Below, in pieces: positions 24,749 through 36,506 of a DNA stretch of 64,000 nucleotides (positions are counted from its first letter, which is position 1; each line of letters opens with the position of its first letter). The translations under genes were made by a program, and so were the position numbers. This DNA comes from Batrachochytrium dendrobatidis JAM81 (taxonomy: Eukaryota > Chytridiomycota > Chytridiomycetes > Rhizophydiales). A model generated the notes under the pieces. That model had not been told where the DNA came from and did not search any database. It was given only the letters and a program-made list of their open reading frames with translations. The DNA is taken from NCBI RefSeq assembly GCF_000203795.2, contig NW_006281099.1:1553774-1617773 (forward strand). The letters are read 5' to 3'.

Positions 24749-27700
24749 ATGGCTCCAACAAAGTCTGCTGCTAGTGCAAAGGGTCTTGCTCCAGATGATG
24801 TTAGACTGCGCATTGATACTGTATTGCGAGTGATGATCACATATTCTAATGCATATTTTATTTATGGCATTCATTGAACGTTAGATTCTTCAAGCAGTAG
24901 TTGTTGCCGACAGCTTTAACAAGAGATTCAGACCTCTTACTCTTAATACTCCGAGGGTAATTATTGTCATCAGTATCCATGTGTTAAAAATGCATAGTAC
25001 TCATCACGCCAAGTGTTGTTTATGTCTAGTGTCTGATGCCTTTGGCAAACATGCCCATGATTGAATATACTCTGGAATCTCTTGCTATTTCCAACATTCA
25101 GGAGATATTTATTGTTTGCTGCAGTCATGCCGATCAAATCAAATCTTATATCAAACACTCACGATGGGCCAAATCTGTCACTCCTTCAGTCACCATGATC
25201 GTGTCACAGGAGTTGCGTAGTATGGGTGATGCATTACGAGATCTAGATGCAAAACAAGTTTTACAGTCGGATTTTGTTCTTGTCAGTGCAGATACTGTCT
25301 CGAATATTGATTTGATTGAGGCCATTAATGAACATAAACAAAGAAGAATCAAGGATAAAAATGCAATCATGACCATGGTGTTAAAGCAGGCTTCCCCTCA
25401 CCACCCTACTCGGTAATGGTTTTTATTTATACCCGTTTTCTATAACTATATTGATATTTTACTGATTTACTTTTTTAGTGCAATGGGAGAGGAGGAGCTG
25501 TTTGTCATTGATCCCAAATCGGCTGAATGTGTGCATTATGAAACATTTGGAAAATTCCCTGTCAAGCGCAAAATTAAGCTGAACCCAAGTCTGTTCAAGG
25601 CTCATTCTGAGCTTTCTGTTCGAAACGATCTTATTGATCCTCAGATCGATATTTGTTCTATTGAGGTAGTTTTCACTTGACATTTAAACATGTAACTAAT
25701 GGTTACCTGTGCCTTTTGATTTTGATTGGTCTCACTCTTTAAATTTTTCTACTAGGTGCTTGCGCTATTTACTGAAAACTTTGATTATCAAGACATTCGC
25801 AAAGACTTTTTAAAAGGTATCCTTGAATCGGATCTTCTTGGAAAAACCATCTTTTGCCATCTTTCAAGCACTGGATATGCTGCTCGAGTATCTACTCCTC
25901 AGATGTATCATTCTGTCAGGTTTGTTTTTAGATAAACTGTCATTCAAGGTCATTTCTGTACATATGGATGCAGTTTTTAATCGTATTGTTTAAATCAGTC
26001 ATGATATCATGTCTCGTTGGTCTTATCCTCACGTTCCTGACAATTGTCCCACGCATCATCAGATGTACAGACACTCTCGCCCTTATATTTACAAGGCTGT
26101 TGATGTGAGCCTTTCAAGGTAAACCTATTTTTTGTATTTATTAATGTTATAAACTTGAACGAATTGATTTGTGTACTTTTATTTTTTAATCTTGTATTGA
26201 TCTAATCAATGTGTTTGCAGATCTGCTCAGCTTAAAGAAAAGGTGATTATTGGGACAGGCAGTAGCGTTGGTGAGAAAACCATAATCAAAGGCACAGTTA
26301 TTGGAAAAGGCTGCAAAATTGGTAAGTTTGTCAATGAGCTTGATTTTTGTAGCACTAAATCGTACTTGGAAACTGAATATATTTTACATTTCAATTAGGT
26401 GAGAATGTGCGATTGGAGGATGTCTATGTGTTTGACAATGTGATTATTGGAGATAACTGCCAAGCCGAAAAATGCATTCTTGCCAGTGGTGTTGAGCTTA
26501 AATCTGGTGTTGTGCTTGAAAGGGGGTGCGTGATTGGCACCAATGTGAGCAAATCTATGCTGGATAGTATTTTTGCAGTATTTACATTGAGTGTTTACAT
26601 TTTGTTTAAATGTAATAGGTTATACTTGGACCAGATGTTATTATTCCTTCACGCAGTAAAATTTCTGTGGAAAAAGAAGACGATTTTGGGATTTCTGATA
26701 ATGAGAGTCCCTCGGTTGCTGCTAGCGATACAGAAGCAAGTCATGAAAATGACGATGACCATGATGATATTACCATGCATCTTGGTCTTGAAAGTCGTGG
26801 CTTTTTCTACATGAATGAAGATAATGAGGACGAGGATATGGATTGTCGTAATATCGAAGCTGGCTATCTTGGTATGTTGAATGGCCATTGATTTATTTTT
26901 GATGTTTTGTGCTGAATATTACGTTTTGAACAGATTCTGGATGTGGTAAAGATACTGCCGCCGATTATGAACCCGAGTCGGCTATTGAGACAGATCTAGA
27001 TTGTGCTATTGATGAAAGTGAAGATGATAATGGTAGGTTATTGCAGTTTGTACATAGTCATTCTAGCAAAACATATATCTCTAATTTGTTTTATAATGGC
27101 CTATTTACTTTAATCCACTGCGTGCGATTGCTTTTTTTTTATTAAAATGGTCATCAGATTGGGAAAATGAAGTGGCCATGACTCTTGAACGTGCATTTTC
27201 TGACGATCACACTGTTGACATTGCTGCGCTTGAACTCAACACGTTGAAAATGGCCATGGATATTACCTTTCAAAATTTGCGCGAGACAGTTATTCCTGCA
27301 ATATTGGCTCGTATTGATCTTACTCGACCTGTTCCTTCCAGTAAAGAAGTAAGTAACGTGTATGATGTTTTATATGTAGAGTTTGGCTAAAGGGCTCACT
27401 AAATGTTGAATCGTGTCATATTAGACAATTTCTCGATGGGGACCACTTGTCGGCAAGTTTACGCATTCAAATGCAGATCAGCTGAATGTTTTGCATATTA
27501 TTTCTGTAAGTCCTTTTCATTATTAAATCTACGACTTGTGTTTTGAATATATGCATACTAATAATTACTTGCCGATTTATAAAACAATGCAATTTTTGCA
27601 TCATAGGTGTATGCAAAAGACACATTGCCATTTCAAAAAGCGTTTGTGTTTGTCTTGCGTTTCTTTTACGATATGGATGTACTGAGTGAAGACATGATAC

Positions 27701-27828
27701 TCAAGTGGCACAAGGGACTATCAATGGGATTAGATGGTATGACAAATATTAAATCGCTTGCATTGCCATTTGTTGCGTGGCTAGAGGAGGCTGAAGAGGA
27801 TGATGAAGAATCTAGCGACGAAGAATAA
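24749..27828 (+). CDS. GCD6: translation initiation factor eIF2B subunit epsilon (GCD6)
   Basis: This is the catalytic subunit of the guanine-nucleotide exchange factor for eIF2. The protein starts with a nucleotidyltransferase-like domain (QAVVVADSFNKRFRPLTL, then MPLANMPMIEYTLESL), then SELSVRNDLIDPQIDICS. A left-handed beta-helix of hexapeptide repeats follows (VIIGTGSSVGEKTIIKG, VIGKGCKIGENVRLED, VIIGDNCQAEKCILASG). An acidic linker lies near 26750-27030. The C-terminal W2 HEAT domain contains the acidic-aromatic end FVAWLEEAEEDDEESSDEE that binds eIF2. About ten exons. The first donor is ambiguous (GTATTG at 24815 or GTGATG slightly later), with a difference of a few residues. Divergent from HEM14 with 74 bp between the ATGs. 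Confidence 0.94.
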
Positions 27829-28187
27829 ATTTGATATTTTGATAGTAAATAATGGCATATTTGAATAACCTGACAATGAAATTATAAAGCTGATTATGCA
27901 AATTTCAATTGCTTTCACTTTGTGAATTGTTATAACTATGACGAATTTCCTGGCCATTCAACCCTATTGAATTTGGCATGTATCACTCTTTATCTTTCCA
28001 GTAGTTTTTTGACTTGACGTGAATGAATCCAATAGTATTTAAAAACTTTGTGATTTTATTGATCATCTATTTTCTCTCATATTGACAATGCAATAAAACA
28101 GGCCACAGCTAGTGGTAATAAGAATGGAAATGAGATGAAAAGTATTTATATTTCAACAACCCAATTTTGTCATATTTTGGAAACACT
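27829..28187. other. intergenic region, eIF2B-epsilon to inverted-repeat cassette
   Basis: About 360 bp, AT-rich, with no coding frame or repeat that I can recognise. It probably contains the 3' untranslated region of the eIF2B gene. Confidence 0.4.
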
Positions 28188-29129
28188 TTGATAGCATCGA
28201 TGTGTAAAGTATGTAATCTCCACTATGATGGCTTGCGAATTCTCCTATTCTCACTCTCCATTTGTCTTATAACCATTCAAGATCTCGTATACTCAATAAA
28301 CGCCCTTTATTACTAAATATTGTTTAATATAGATACCATAATCATCATCATTCAACTCGATTTCTTTTGTCATTCAAATCAGTAAACAATCCATCAATAC
28401 ATGACAACAGATTCAAGAAACCAACCAAACCCAACCACATCAAAGTAGAGTCGAATAAATTTTACGTGAGTACCTCCACAAACACATGATACACGCAGGA
28501 CTAGGACTGCTGGCAATTCTATTGTCTTTGTCACTAGCTGCGATATTCTACTCTGCCTGCGACTTTGTCATCCTTTTGAATTTTTAGCTTTTTAATCCAT
28601 CGCTAAATCCCAAACAATCTCGTCCCAGTTACAGCCGGATTTATGTAAAACACAACACTTGTATTTGTCTTGCAGTGATTGTCTTGGAATATACAATCGT
28701 TAAACATTGATTGCGTTTGTTAGAAACTGACTTGAATAGACACTCCCAATTGTTAAAACACAACGATCGGCATATGATGCACGCAATCAGACTGTAGTTA
28801 TAACTGGACATTGCTTTGTATTTTCTATACAACTATATACGCATGATTGCCAAGTTTGAACACAAATTGAACCATGTAATCCAGATATTTGGTTCGATTG
28901 TTGATGTTGTCAATACAACACTGTACAAACTTGCAAATATGTTCGTATTCTAGCTCATAACGATTGCATGTCTCAAGAATACAACAGTTGTTTTCATGCC
29001 AATCAATAGGGAACCCTCAGTTGATTAAGGAGTTCAAAAGCAAGCTATCCAGAAAATTGAGTGGGGCTGGTTGTTTATTGTATGCTTGACACCCTTATTC
29101 AGTATTCAGTATCCATGAGCATGGTTGTG
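28188..29129 (+). repeat. left arm of the 942-bp inverted repeat
   Basis: This arm has a patchwork structure. Its inner half (28632-29129) begins with CAGCCGGATTTATGTAAAAC and resembles the MITE-like family (shared blocks CTTGCAGTGATTGTCTTGGAATA and AACAGTTGTTTTCATGCCAATC). A second terminal-repeat-like sequence in the opposite sense (TTTTACGTGAGTACCTCC) lies at about 28460. The outer 270 bp are not similar to other repeats in the window. Confidence 0.85.
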
Positions 29130-30036
29130 AATTGAACCTTAATAATGTCTTGTTAGTCGAGAAAGATATGAATGCTGTGCCATCACCATTGCTTTGATAT
29201 TATATGATATGGATACTGTGTCAATTCAGCTAAACCCTAACCCTGATCACCAATTTTTAGGTCGGGTATGACACCAAACCAACACCAACACATTTGATAA
29301 TTGACAGTATGGATAGTATGAGTGGTTTTATGATACTGCAGGTCAAACTTGGTTTATATCAAACATGATGTTCAATAATGAGGTTGAATGTTTTGCAGAT
29401 GGCCTTGTATTTGTCAAGCTGCTTTAACACCAATTACTCTTCATTTACATGCCGTTTGGCTCAAGCAATTGTCAATACCAACTCATTAACTAGTAGACGC
29501 GCTCTAAGCAAAATCCAGTATAACATGTGGCTTTTGGTCCAACCAATATCTGACCATACTAACATATACTTCCAACACTAGATAGATTCATAGCAATGAA
29601 AATCAAGTATGAGCTGTATACTATATAGCCACATATTAGTCGGCAGTATTGGTGATTGGCTTGAAGGGAGGAGTCTCCAGGAATTTTTCAACAAACTTTG
29701 GGATTTACGAGTGGGCACTGTATCAGGGCGACGATCCATAGCACACCAAAGTTTGGATTTTATTGAGACAAAAGTTGCATTCAAGATATCAAAACTAGAC
29801 CAAAAATGGACCAAGATTACAGTAATGAATTCAATAGTGGCCATCAGCGCTAATAATGACCACTGGATATATCATAAAAATATTCAATACACAGTATACC
29901 ATTACCAAGCTAATGTGCATTGTTATTAATAATATCGTTTGTTTCGATTACTATTACTAAAAGCATTATATTAAGGACGGGTTATACACTGATATCTATT
30001 AAAGCAACATTTTTCATTCATTAAACTTTTGGAAAA
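29130..30036. other. core of the cassette upstream of the protease gene
   Basis: About 900 bp without a gene I can support. It holds a short telomere-like double CCCTAA at about 29233 and two overlapping open frames on opposite strands at 29578-29929 (about 90-106 codons). These have no recognised domain. The last part is the likely promoter of the protease gene. Confidence 0.4.
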
Positions 30037-31469
30037 ATGTTCATCGCTTTTCAATACTTTCTACTTACACTCCAGCTGGTTGATGCAATCCAAGTTCCGT
30101 TGTATCCTCCAAAGTTATCTAGTCGACCAAATAATAGACTATCAAAGCGATCTCCCATTAAACTGAAAGGAGATGTTTTTCATTGTTTTCGAATGGAAAT
30201 CAGCGTTAATGGAGTCAATGTATGTATTATGCCACATAGGTTGCAATTTGATACTAACCCATATTCAGATTTGAACTCACATTCATGACATTACTGTGTT
30301 CAAAATAGTTAAAGATGATGGTAGATTCAGGATCTTTTGATACAATCGTGCCATTCTCCACCTTGAACAACTACAATGGACCCAGTCTGACATATACTAT
30401 GCACGAAACATCCATTTTTGGAAGTTACGATGGTGTTACTGCTTGGGAAGGACACGGTTTTTTGGCTACCGTGAGGATTCAAAAAACTAGTATAATCGTT
30501 AAAAATGCTCCAGTGATAGGAATCTTTAAACAATCGACAGACTCACCGTTGATTGATGGCAATATCGAGCAAGGAATATTGGGTCTTGCCTATCCTTCTT
30601 TAGCAGAGTATAAAGCAACACCACCGACTGTGATGGATGCCTTGTACGACAGCAAAGCCATCTCCAACAACGAAGTTGGTCTTCATTTATGCCCTTACGA
30701 GCTGTCTAAAAAAAGCTACATCGACATAGGAAATACAAACCTAGCTCCAAAATGCGGGACAAATGGAAATCCTATTACATGGATATATTCACCTACTCAG
30801 GATTACTTTACCGTCGATATTAAAAGTATATTAATCAATGGAAACCCAGTAACACTACCCAATGAATTTCAAGTAAAAACTCCTGGAGATAAAATGCATC
30901 CGTTTTCAATAATAGATACGTGCACTACAACAATGGATCTTCCTCATGAAGTCGTAGCTATATTGATCGACGAGATTGTTGGGAGCGATGCGTTTGAACC
31001 CAAACTGGATGATCATACAGCTCTAATCTTTTTTTGGGAACGTTATATCATTAAGAAATCGCATTATACTATCAATTGGAAAAAATTGCCAGTACTTTCG
31101 TTTGTGATGTCTACTGGAGTATCAAACTCAGAATCAGATTCTTCTATTGTCAAGATCACATTGGGACCCAAAGACTACATTCAGAAAATCAGCTCCACAA
31201 AATGTAAATATCTTTAACAGTATATGCAATGCGATATATTTAATCAAATTTGTAATTAATATACATGCTAAATTCTAGATTTGTTTTCCGTAAGCGCTGG
31301 GTCAAATAAAAACGCAGTGCTTGGTACATCTTTCATGGCTCGACTTAAATTTGTACTTGATCGAGAACATGTACGGATTGGACTTGGTCCTGGATGTGGA
31401 TGCGAAAAGTCAAAGGATGGATATCCTACTATTGAAGATGAAAACAAAGTTCTTTGGAGTCCAAAATAG
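30037..31469 (+). CDS. secreted pepsin-like aspartyl protease (family A1)
   Basis: Three exons (30037-30219, 30309-31203, 31279-31469) join in phase to 422 residues. A signal peptide (MFIAFQYFLLTLQLVDA) is followed by a short basic pro-region with LSKRSP, then FRMEISVNGV leading to the first active-site motif MMVDSGSF (Asp67). The second active-site segment reads IIDTCTTTMDLP (Asp264), where the family normally has DTG, so a cysteine replaces the motif glycine. The flap reads SIFGSYDG, with Phe where pepsins carry the conserved Tyr. The C-terminal block VLGTSFMARLKFVLDREHVRIGLG matches the family ending. The open frame and clean GT-AG introns suggest an expressed gene. Its activity is doubtful or altered. 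It is the cargo of the inverted-repeat cassette. Confidence 0.9.
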
Positions 31470-31556
31470 GTTATACTATACGCTGAATGAGATGTGCGTG
31501 TAATGGAGTTGCAAAAGTAGACTGGAAACATGATTGTGAATGCATTAATTCTTGTC

Positions 31557-32498
31557 CACAACCATGTTCATGAATACTGAATACTGAATAAGGGTGTCAA
31601 GCATACAATAAACAACCAGCCCCACTCAATTTTCTGGATAGCTTGCTTTTGAACTCCTTAATCAACTGAGGGTTCCCTATTGATTGGCATGAAAACAACT
31701 GTTGTATTCTTGAGATATGCAATCGTTATGAGCTAGAATACGAACATATTTGCAAGTTTGTACAGTGTTGTATTGACAACATCAACAATCGAACCAAATA
31801 TCTGGATTACATGGTTCAATTTGTGTTCAAACTTGGCAATCATGCGTATATAGTTGTATAGAAAGTGCAAAACAATGTCCAGTTATAACTACAGTTTGAT
31901 TACGTGCATCATATGTCGATTGTTGTGTTTTAACAATTGGGAGCGTCTATTCAAGTCAGTTTCTAACAAACGCAATCAATGTTTAACGATTGTATATTCC
32001 AAGACAATCACTGCAAGACAAATACAAGTGTTGTGTTTTACATAAATCCGGCTGTAACTGGGACGAGATTGTTTGGGATTTAGCGATGGATTAAAAAGCT
32101 AAAAATTCAAAAGGATGACAAAGTCGCAGGCAGAGTAGAATATCGCAGCTAGTGACAAAGACAATAGAATTGCCAGCAGTCCTAGTCCTGCGTGTATCAT
32201 GTGTTTGTGGAGGTACTCACGTAAAATTTATTTGACTCTACTTTGATGTGGTTGGGTTTGGTTGGTTTCTTGAATCTGTTGTCATGTATTGATGGATTGT
32301 TTACTGATTTGAATGACAAAAGAAATCGAGTTGAATGATGATGATTATGGTATCTATATTAAACAATATTTAGTAATAAAGGGCGTTTATTGAGTATATG
32401 AGATCTTGAATGGTTATAAGACAAATGGAGAGTGAGAATAGGAGAATTCGCAAGCCATCATAGTGGAGATTACATACTTTCCACATCGATGCTATCAA
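31557..32498 (-). repeat. right arm of the 942-bp inverted repeat
   Basis: Reverse complement of 28188-29129 with scattered substitutions and no net indel. Its outer end lies 82 bp from the stop codon of the neighbouring CCDC90-like gene on the minus strand, so it probably overlaps that gene's 3' untranslated region. Confidence 0.85.
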
Positions 32499-32579
32499 GT
32501 ACCTATCCTAAATGGGATTTATACTCCCAACATCGCGCTTCCAGCTTCAACAATAACAGTATACATAACCCAATATGTA

Positions 32580-33785
32580 CTATGAAAGTAAAGGGATTTC
32601 CATTTTTTTCTTGTTGGCTGGTAAAAATATGGTTGCAATTTTGTAACCCAAAAATACCAATAGCGACCCAACGATAAATCCTAATATGAAAAGCAATAGG
32701 CTGTCAATAAGAACATACTGGACGTGATGAAAGCAATACAAAAAGTCAGGGCATACGTACGAGTTACAAATGTTTTTGTATGTATGCGAATGTCATGCAT
32801 TCTTTTTGTGAGTTCGTCAATCTCTTTATCAATCTTGGTGTCGGCATTGGCTACTAATTGATTTAATTCGGCAATCTCGTCATTTATCCGAGCTTTTTCC
32901 AGATTCACATCAAGACGCACACCACCATGGACTCTGTTGACTTCATCTTGAATAGATCCCTTGATGCGGCTTGTTTCTGCAATAAGCCTTTCCAGCTCGG
33001 TTTTTAAAATAGCAAAATCCTTCTTCTCTAGCACGTGGATTTCGGAACGCAAGCGTTGAAAGTCCTGCTCACTTTCAGTTGCTGCTTCCCTTTGTTCATC
33101 CTTTGTGACCATGCTTTTGACTGCTGTCAGCAAACTATACCACATTTTACAAATTTAAAAATATTAGCATTCAAGTGGTAGCATGTGTATTAGCTCATTA
33201 GTCTTGTTTTCAACAATAAAAGACATTCAAATAAAAATGCATAGGATATCTAACAAGGAATTTCTTGAAAGTATCAGTAATTCGAATCTACCTTTCGTTA
33301 ACAGCTTCCTCGACAAGTGCTAGTAAACCCTGCGTCTGACTGGGAGTAAAACCTTCGGCTTGTAGCATCTGAGAATAGTATGCAATGTCAAAACTTCTAT
33401 TAGAAATGGGAGTCGACGATATACTATTATTGGGACTACTCATAGTCGTTATAGGACTAGTGCAAGTCTTTTTACGCCATGCTGAAGGAGATGCATGCGA
33501 ATCATTAAATTGTATATGTGATATTTTGGTAGAATTGCTCAGAGTATGGTATGATTCAGTGGCTGCAGTAGATGTAGACTGTTGCAACTCACTTGTGCCA
33601 GATTGAGTTGTTTCTGTAACTGCTATAGTGGGCTCGGTCAAATTTGTGAATTGATTCGAAAGAGTAGACCGAGGTGCGGAATAGGATCGAAATAGTACAC
33701 TTGCATATCCCGTAACAGGTCTGGTTCCAGCAGTCGATGCATTTACTGCGACTAGACTCCAACCAGCGGCTGCCCTTAAAATCAT
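32580..33785 (-). CDS. mitochondrial MCUR1/CCDC90 (DUF1640, FMP32-like) protein
   Basis: This family of mitochondrial inner-membrane coiled-coil proteins is linked to the calcium uniporter and respiratory complex assembly. Exon 1 (33785 to about 33293) has a Ser/Thr/Arg-rich presequence-like start and the family entry motif DIAYYSQMLQAEGFTPSQTQGLLALVEEAV. Exon 2 is a long coiled coil with the typical RLDVNLEKARINDEIAELN segment and then KEIDELTKRMHDIR. The last exon (32717-32580) joins in phase 0 after KTF. It gives a single membrane helix (VLIDSLLLFILGFIVGSLLVFL) and a basic tail ending KKKMEIPLLS. The intron donor at 32767 is GTAACT. Confidence 0.83.
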
Positions 33786-34024
33786 ATTTGAACTGGGTTG
33801 AGCTCGGTCATGTCAAGATGTTCAATTACAGATGAAATCACGTGGTTTTGTCTAAATCCATTCAATAGCCAGCGCTTTCTCGGTAAATATTCCCTGCAGA
33901 CTTTCATTGGCATTCTTGAACAGCGATTTAGAAAGTGAAATCATACACACGTGACTTGAGTGCATTCAATCAACATGAAATTTCTGAAATCGTCTTTTAA
34001 AAAAATCGACAGAATTTATTTAAA

Positions 34025-36318
34025 ATGGATTTGTTTAGCAATATCGGCGCTGGTGCCAAGTTCAACAAAGCCAAGTTCTCTAAAGACTTTCATGTTTTCA
34101 AAACTGTGAGTGTTTACAGACGAAGCAGTTTTATTTTAAAGTCTATGACATCCATTTTTTACATCATGTGTTGGTCATGATTTTGTATTAATTCACTCGG
34201 TAATATCGATTAGGACAAGGCACAGTACAAACAGCCTGATCTGCAAGCAACAGATGTTACGCCGGAATTAGATTTTTTTGAAAACACAGTTCAAACAAGT
34301 ACAGAAAGCTTTAAAAATAAAGATACAGATTCTCAAGCGCAGAAGCCGATCAAGGAGTTTGATAATACTGATTTGACAACAATCGATACAGAGGAGACGG
34401 TAAAGAAACGTTTGAATTCATGATGCATAATCTCTTGTAAATTACTGATTTTTTAAATGTGCAATTCATTGACCATATAATGCAGGCTCGAGCATGGAGA
34501 AAAAAAAATAAAATCAAGGTTTCCGGCACTGATATTCCGTTTCCATTTCAAAGTTTTACAGATTTGTGCGATAGGTAAGTTTTTATTTATGCGCATACAG
34601 TTATAAATGGCTATATCTCACGTATATTTTCTTTCAAATATAGATTTAAGCTTCGATCATATCTTAGACGCAATCTTCTCGATTCAGATTATTTGAAACC
34701 CACTTCTGTTCAAATGCAAGCAATACCCATCATGCTGCATGTAAGTTTCGATTTATCGGTAAAACTACGTTAGATGCTAGTATCTTGTCTGAATAGTCAT
34801 ACTTGTTACTGTAGAATCGAGAAGTCATGGCTTGTGCGCCAACAGGTTCTGGTAAAACATTGGCATTCCTACTGCCTATTTTACACGATCTTAAAGGACC
34901 GACAAAGGAAGGATTTCGTGCATTGATTATAGCACCAACCCGCGAGCTTGCACAACAAACGTACCGAGAGCTCAAGAAACTAAGTGTTGGAAAACCCTTC
35001 AAAACTTGCGTTCTTACAAAAGCAACCAACGCAACTAATCCTGATGTGTCCTCCACTCTTAAAAACTTTGACATTCTTATCAGTACACCACTTCGATTGG
35101 TTACTGCCATCAAGGAAAACGCGATTCAATTAGACAAGCAAGTTTATCGAATTTTGTAATATGCTATTAGAATAGACCAATCAGTTTGATTTTATTAACT
35201 ATCCATCTATAATGCTATAAATTCATTTAGAGTAAGACATTTGGTTCTTGACGAAGCAGATAAATTGCTTGAGCTCGGCTTTTTAGAGCAAGTAGATGAA
35301 ATTTTTGCCGCTTGTAGCTCAACTACACTTCAAAAATCTCTTTTTAGTGCAACAATGCCATCTGGCATTGAGCAGCTTGCACGAACAATTATGAAGGATC
35401 CTATTCGAATTATTGTTGGCTGCAAGTAAGTGTGACCGGATGTAAAATATGTAACCGAGGCATACTGTGTTTATAATATTACACAAGTCTGATATTGAGT
35501 GATATATTTTTAATTGTAGAGAAGGTGCAACTGAAACGATCAATCAGAAACTAATGTTTGTTGGACAAGAAGAAGGAAAACTAATTGCTATGCGACAACT
35601 GATTCAAGAAGGCCTGCGACCTCCTGTTCTTATTTTTGTACAATCTATTGACCGTGCAAAAGAGCTTTTTCATGAGCTGGTGTATGATGGTATTAATGTC
35701 GATGTTATGCATTCCGAGCGTACACAAACACAGCGTGATACTATTATTAAGAATTTCCGATGTGGAAAAATCTGGGTATTGATTGCTACCGAGCTTATGG
35801 CTCGTGGTATCGATTTCAAAGGTGTTAATCTAGTAATCAACTATGATTTTCCTCAAACAGTTCAAAGTTATGTACATCGTATTGGTCGAACTGGTCGTGC
35901 TGGTAGAACAGGGGAGGCTATTACATATTTTACCAAAGAAGATGCACCATATTTGAAAAAGTAATGTGCTATTTTTTCAAGACAAAACACGCTCTATTTG
36001 TAGCCGATTGATGCTTTGGTTGCAACTGCATTACTAACTATTATGATTTTGGCTTGTGTATATTTTAGTATTGTCAATGTTATGAAAACATCAGGATGTG
36101 ATGTTCCAGAGTGGATGCTCAAGCTAAAAAATCCATCCACTAATATGAAGAGAGACCTGCGTGGCCGACCTTTGAAGCGTGAGCAGATCAAAACTGTATC
36201 GTCATACGATGAACGCATATCTAAACGAAAGCACAGTATGATTGAAGGATCCCAACGTCGAAAGCAGCATCGTAAACAGGACACTACAGCTCAGGCTGTT
36301 GAAACAATCGAGTCATGA
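34025..36318 (+). CDS. ROK1: DEAD-box RNA helicase ROK1/DDX52
   Basis: This nucleolar ATP-dependent RNA helicase acts in 18S rRNA processing and 40S assembly. It has all the motifs: the Q-motif region ([15 protein letters not shown]), Walker [27 protein letters not shown], and C-terminal [18 protein letters not shown] and [29 protein letters not shown] is diagnostic for the ROK1/DDX52 group. The N-terminus is short and acidic. The C-terminus is basic ([21 protein letters not shown]), as in nucleolar helicases. About eight exons. The intron after QLDK appears to use a GC donor (35138). Using the downstream GTAATA donor would add six residues just before the DEAD motif. It ends facing PET127. 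Confidence 0.93.
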
Positions 36319-36423
36319 AATGAAGATTTGGTTTGAAAGTTTAAATTGGCTGTTTTAAGCATCATTGATTCTTGACAAGACTACTTAAAGTTTCATGAAA
36401 ATAGCTATTACGTATTTTGACAG

Positions 36424-36446
36424 TTTTATTATGTGAATACGGCTAT
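36424..36446. repeat. solo MITE terminal repeat
   Basis: ATTATGTGAATACGGCTATAA matches the right terminal repeat of the MITE-like family with one or two changes. No partner left end is seen nearby, so it looks like a remnant. It lies in the 190-bp gap between the converging ends of ROK1 and PET127. Confidence 0.55.
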
Positions 36447-36506
36447 AAATGAGCCTAAACAGTTTAAATAAACTCTGAATTAAAGGAATTAAGAATGTGC
36501 TGTCCG

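Larger units (their letters stand above)
28188..32498. mobile_element. inverted-repeat-bounded cassette carrying an aspartyl protease gene
   Basis: Two arms, 28188-29129 and 31557-32498, are inverted copies of one another. Matching positions always sum to 60686 (checked at both ends and at several internal points), so the 942-bp arms are colinear without net insertions or deletions. They differ only at scattered single bases: six amino-acid changes over a 63-codon frame that I compared. The 2427-bp core (29130-31556) holds a complete aspartyl protease gene and about 900 bp of other sequence. No transposase is visible and no obvious target duplication flanks the ends (ends TTGATAGCATCG/CGATGCTATCAA). 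It could be a non-autonomous transposon with long terminal inverted repeats or a local inverted duplication. Confidence 0.7.

Noticed and set aside
28641..28832. A 63-codon frame in the left arm and its mirror image at 31854-32045
   Set aside because: They are the same repeat sequence in opposite sense, lie in MITE-like DNA, and show no domain or splice context. Their value is only as a measure of arm divergence.
32500..32580. Extension of the inverted repeat beyond 32498
   Set aside because: Sequence outside 28188 and 32498 no longer matches in register. Only short AT-rich coincidences remain.
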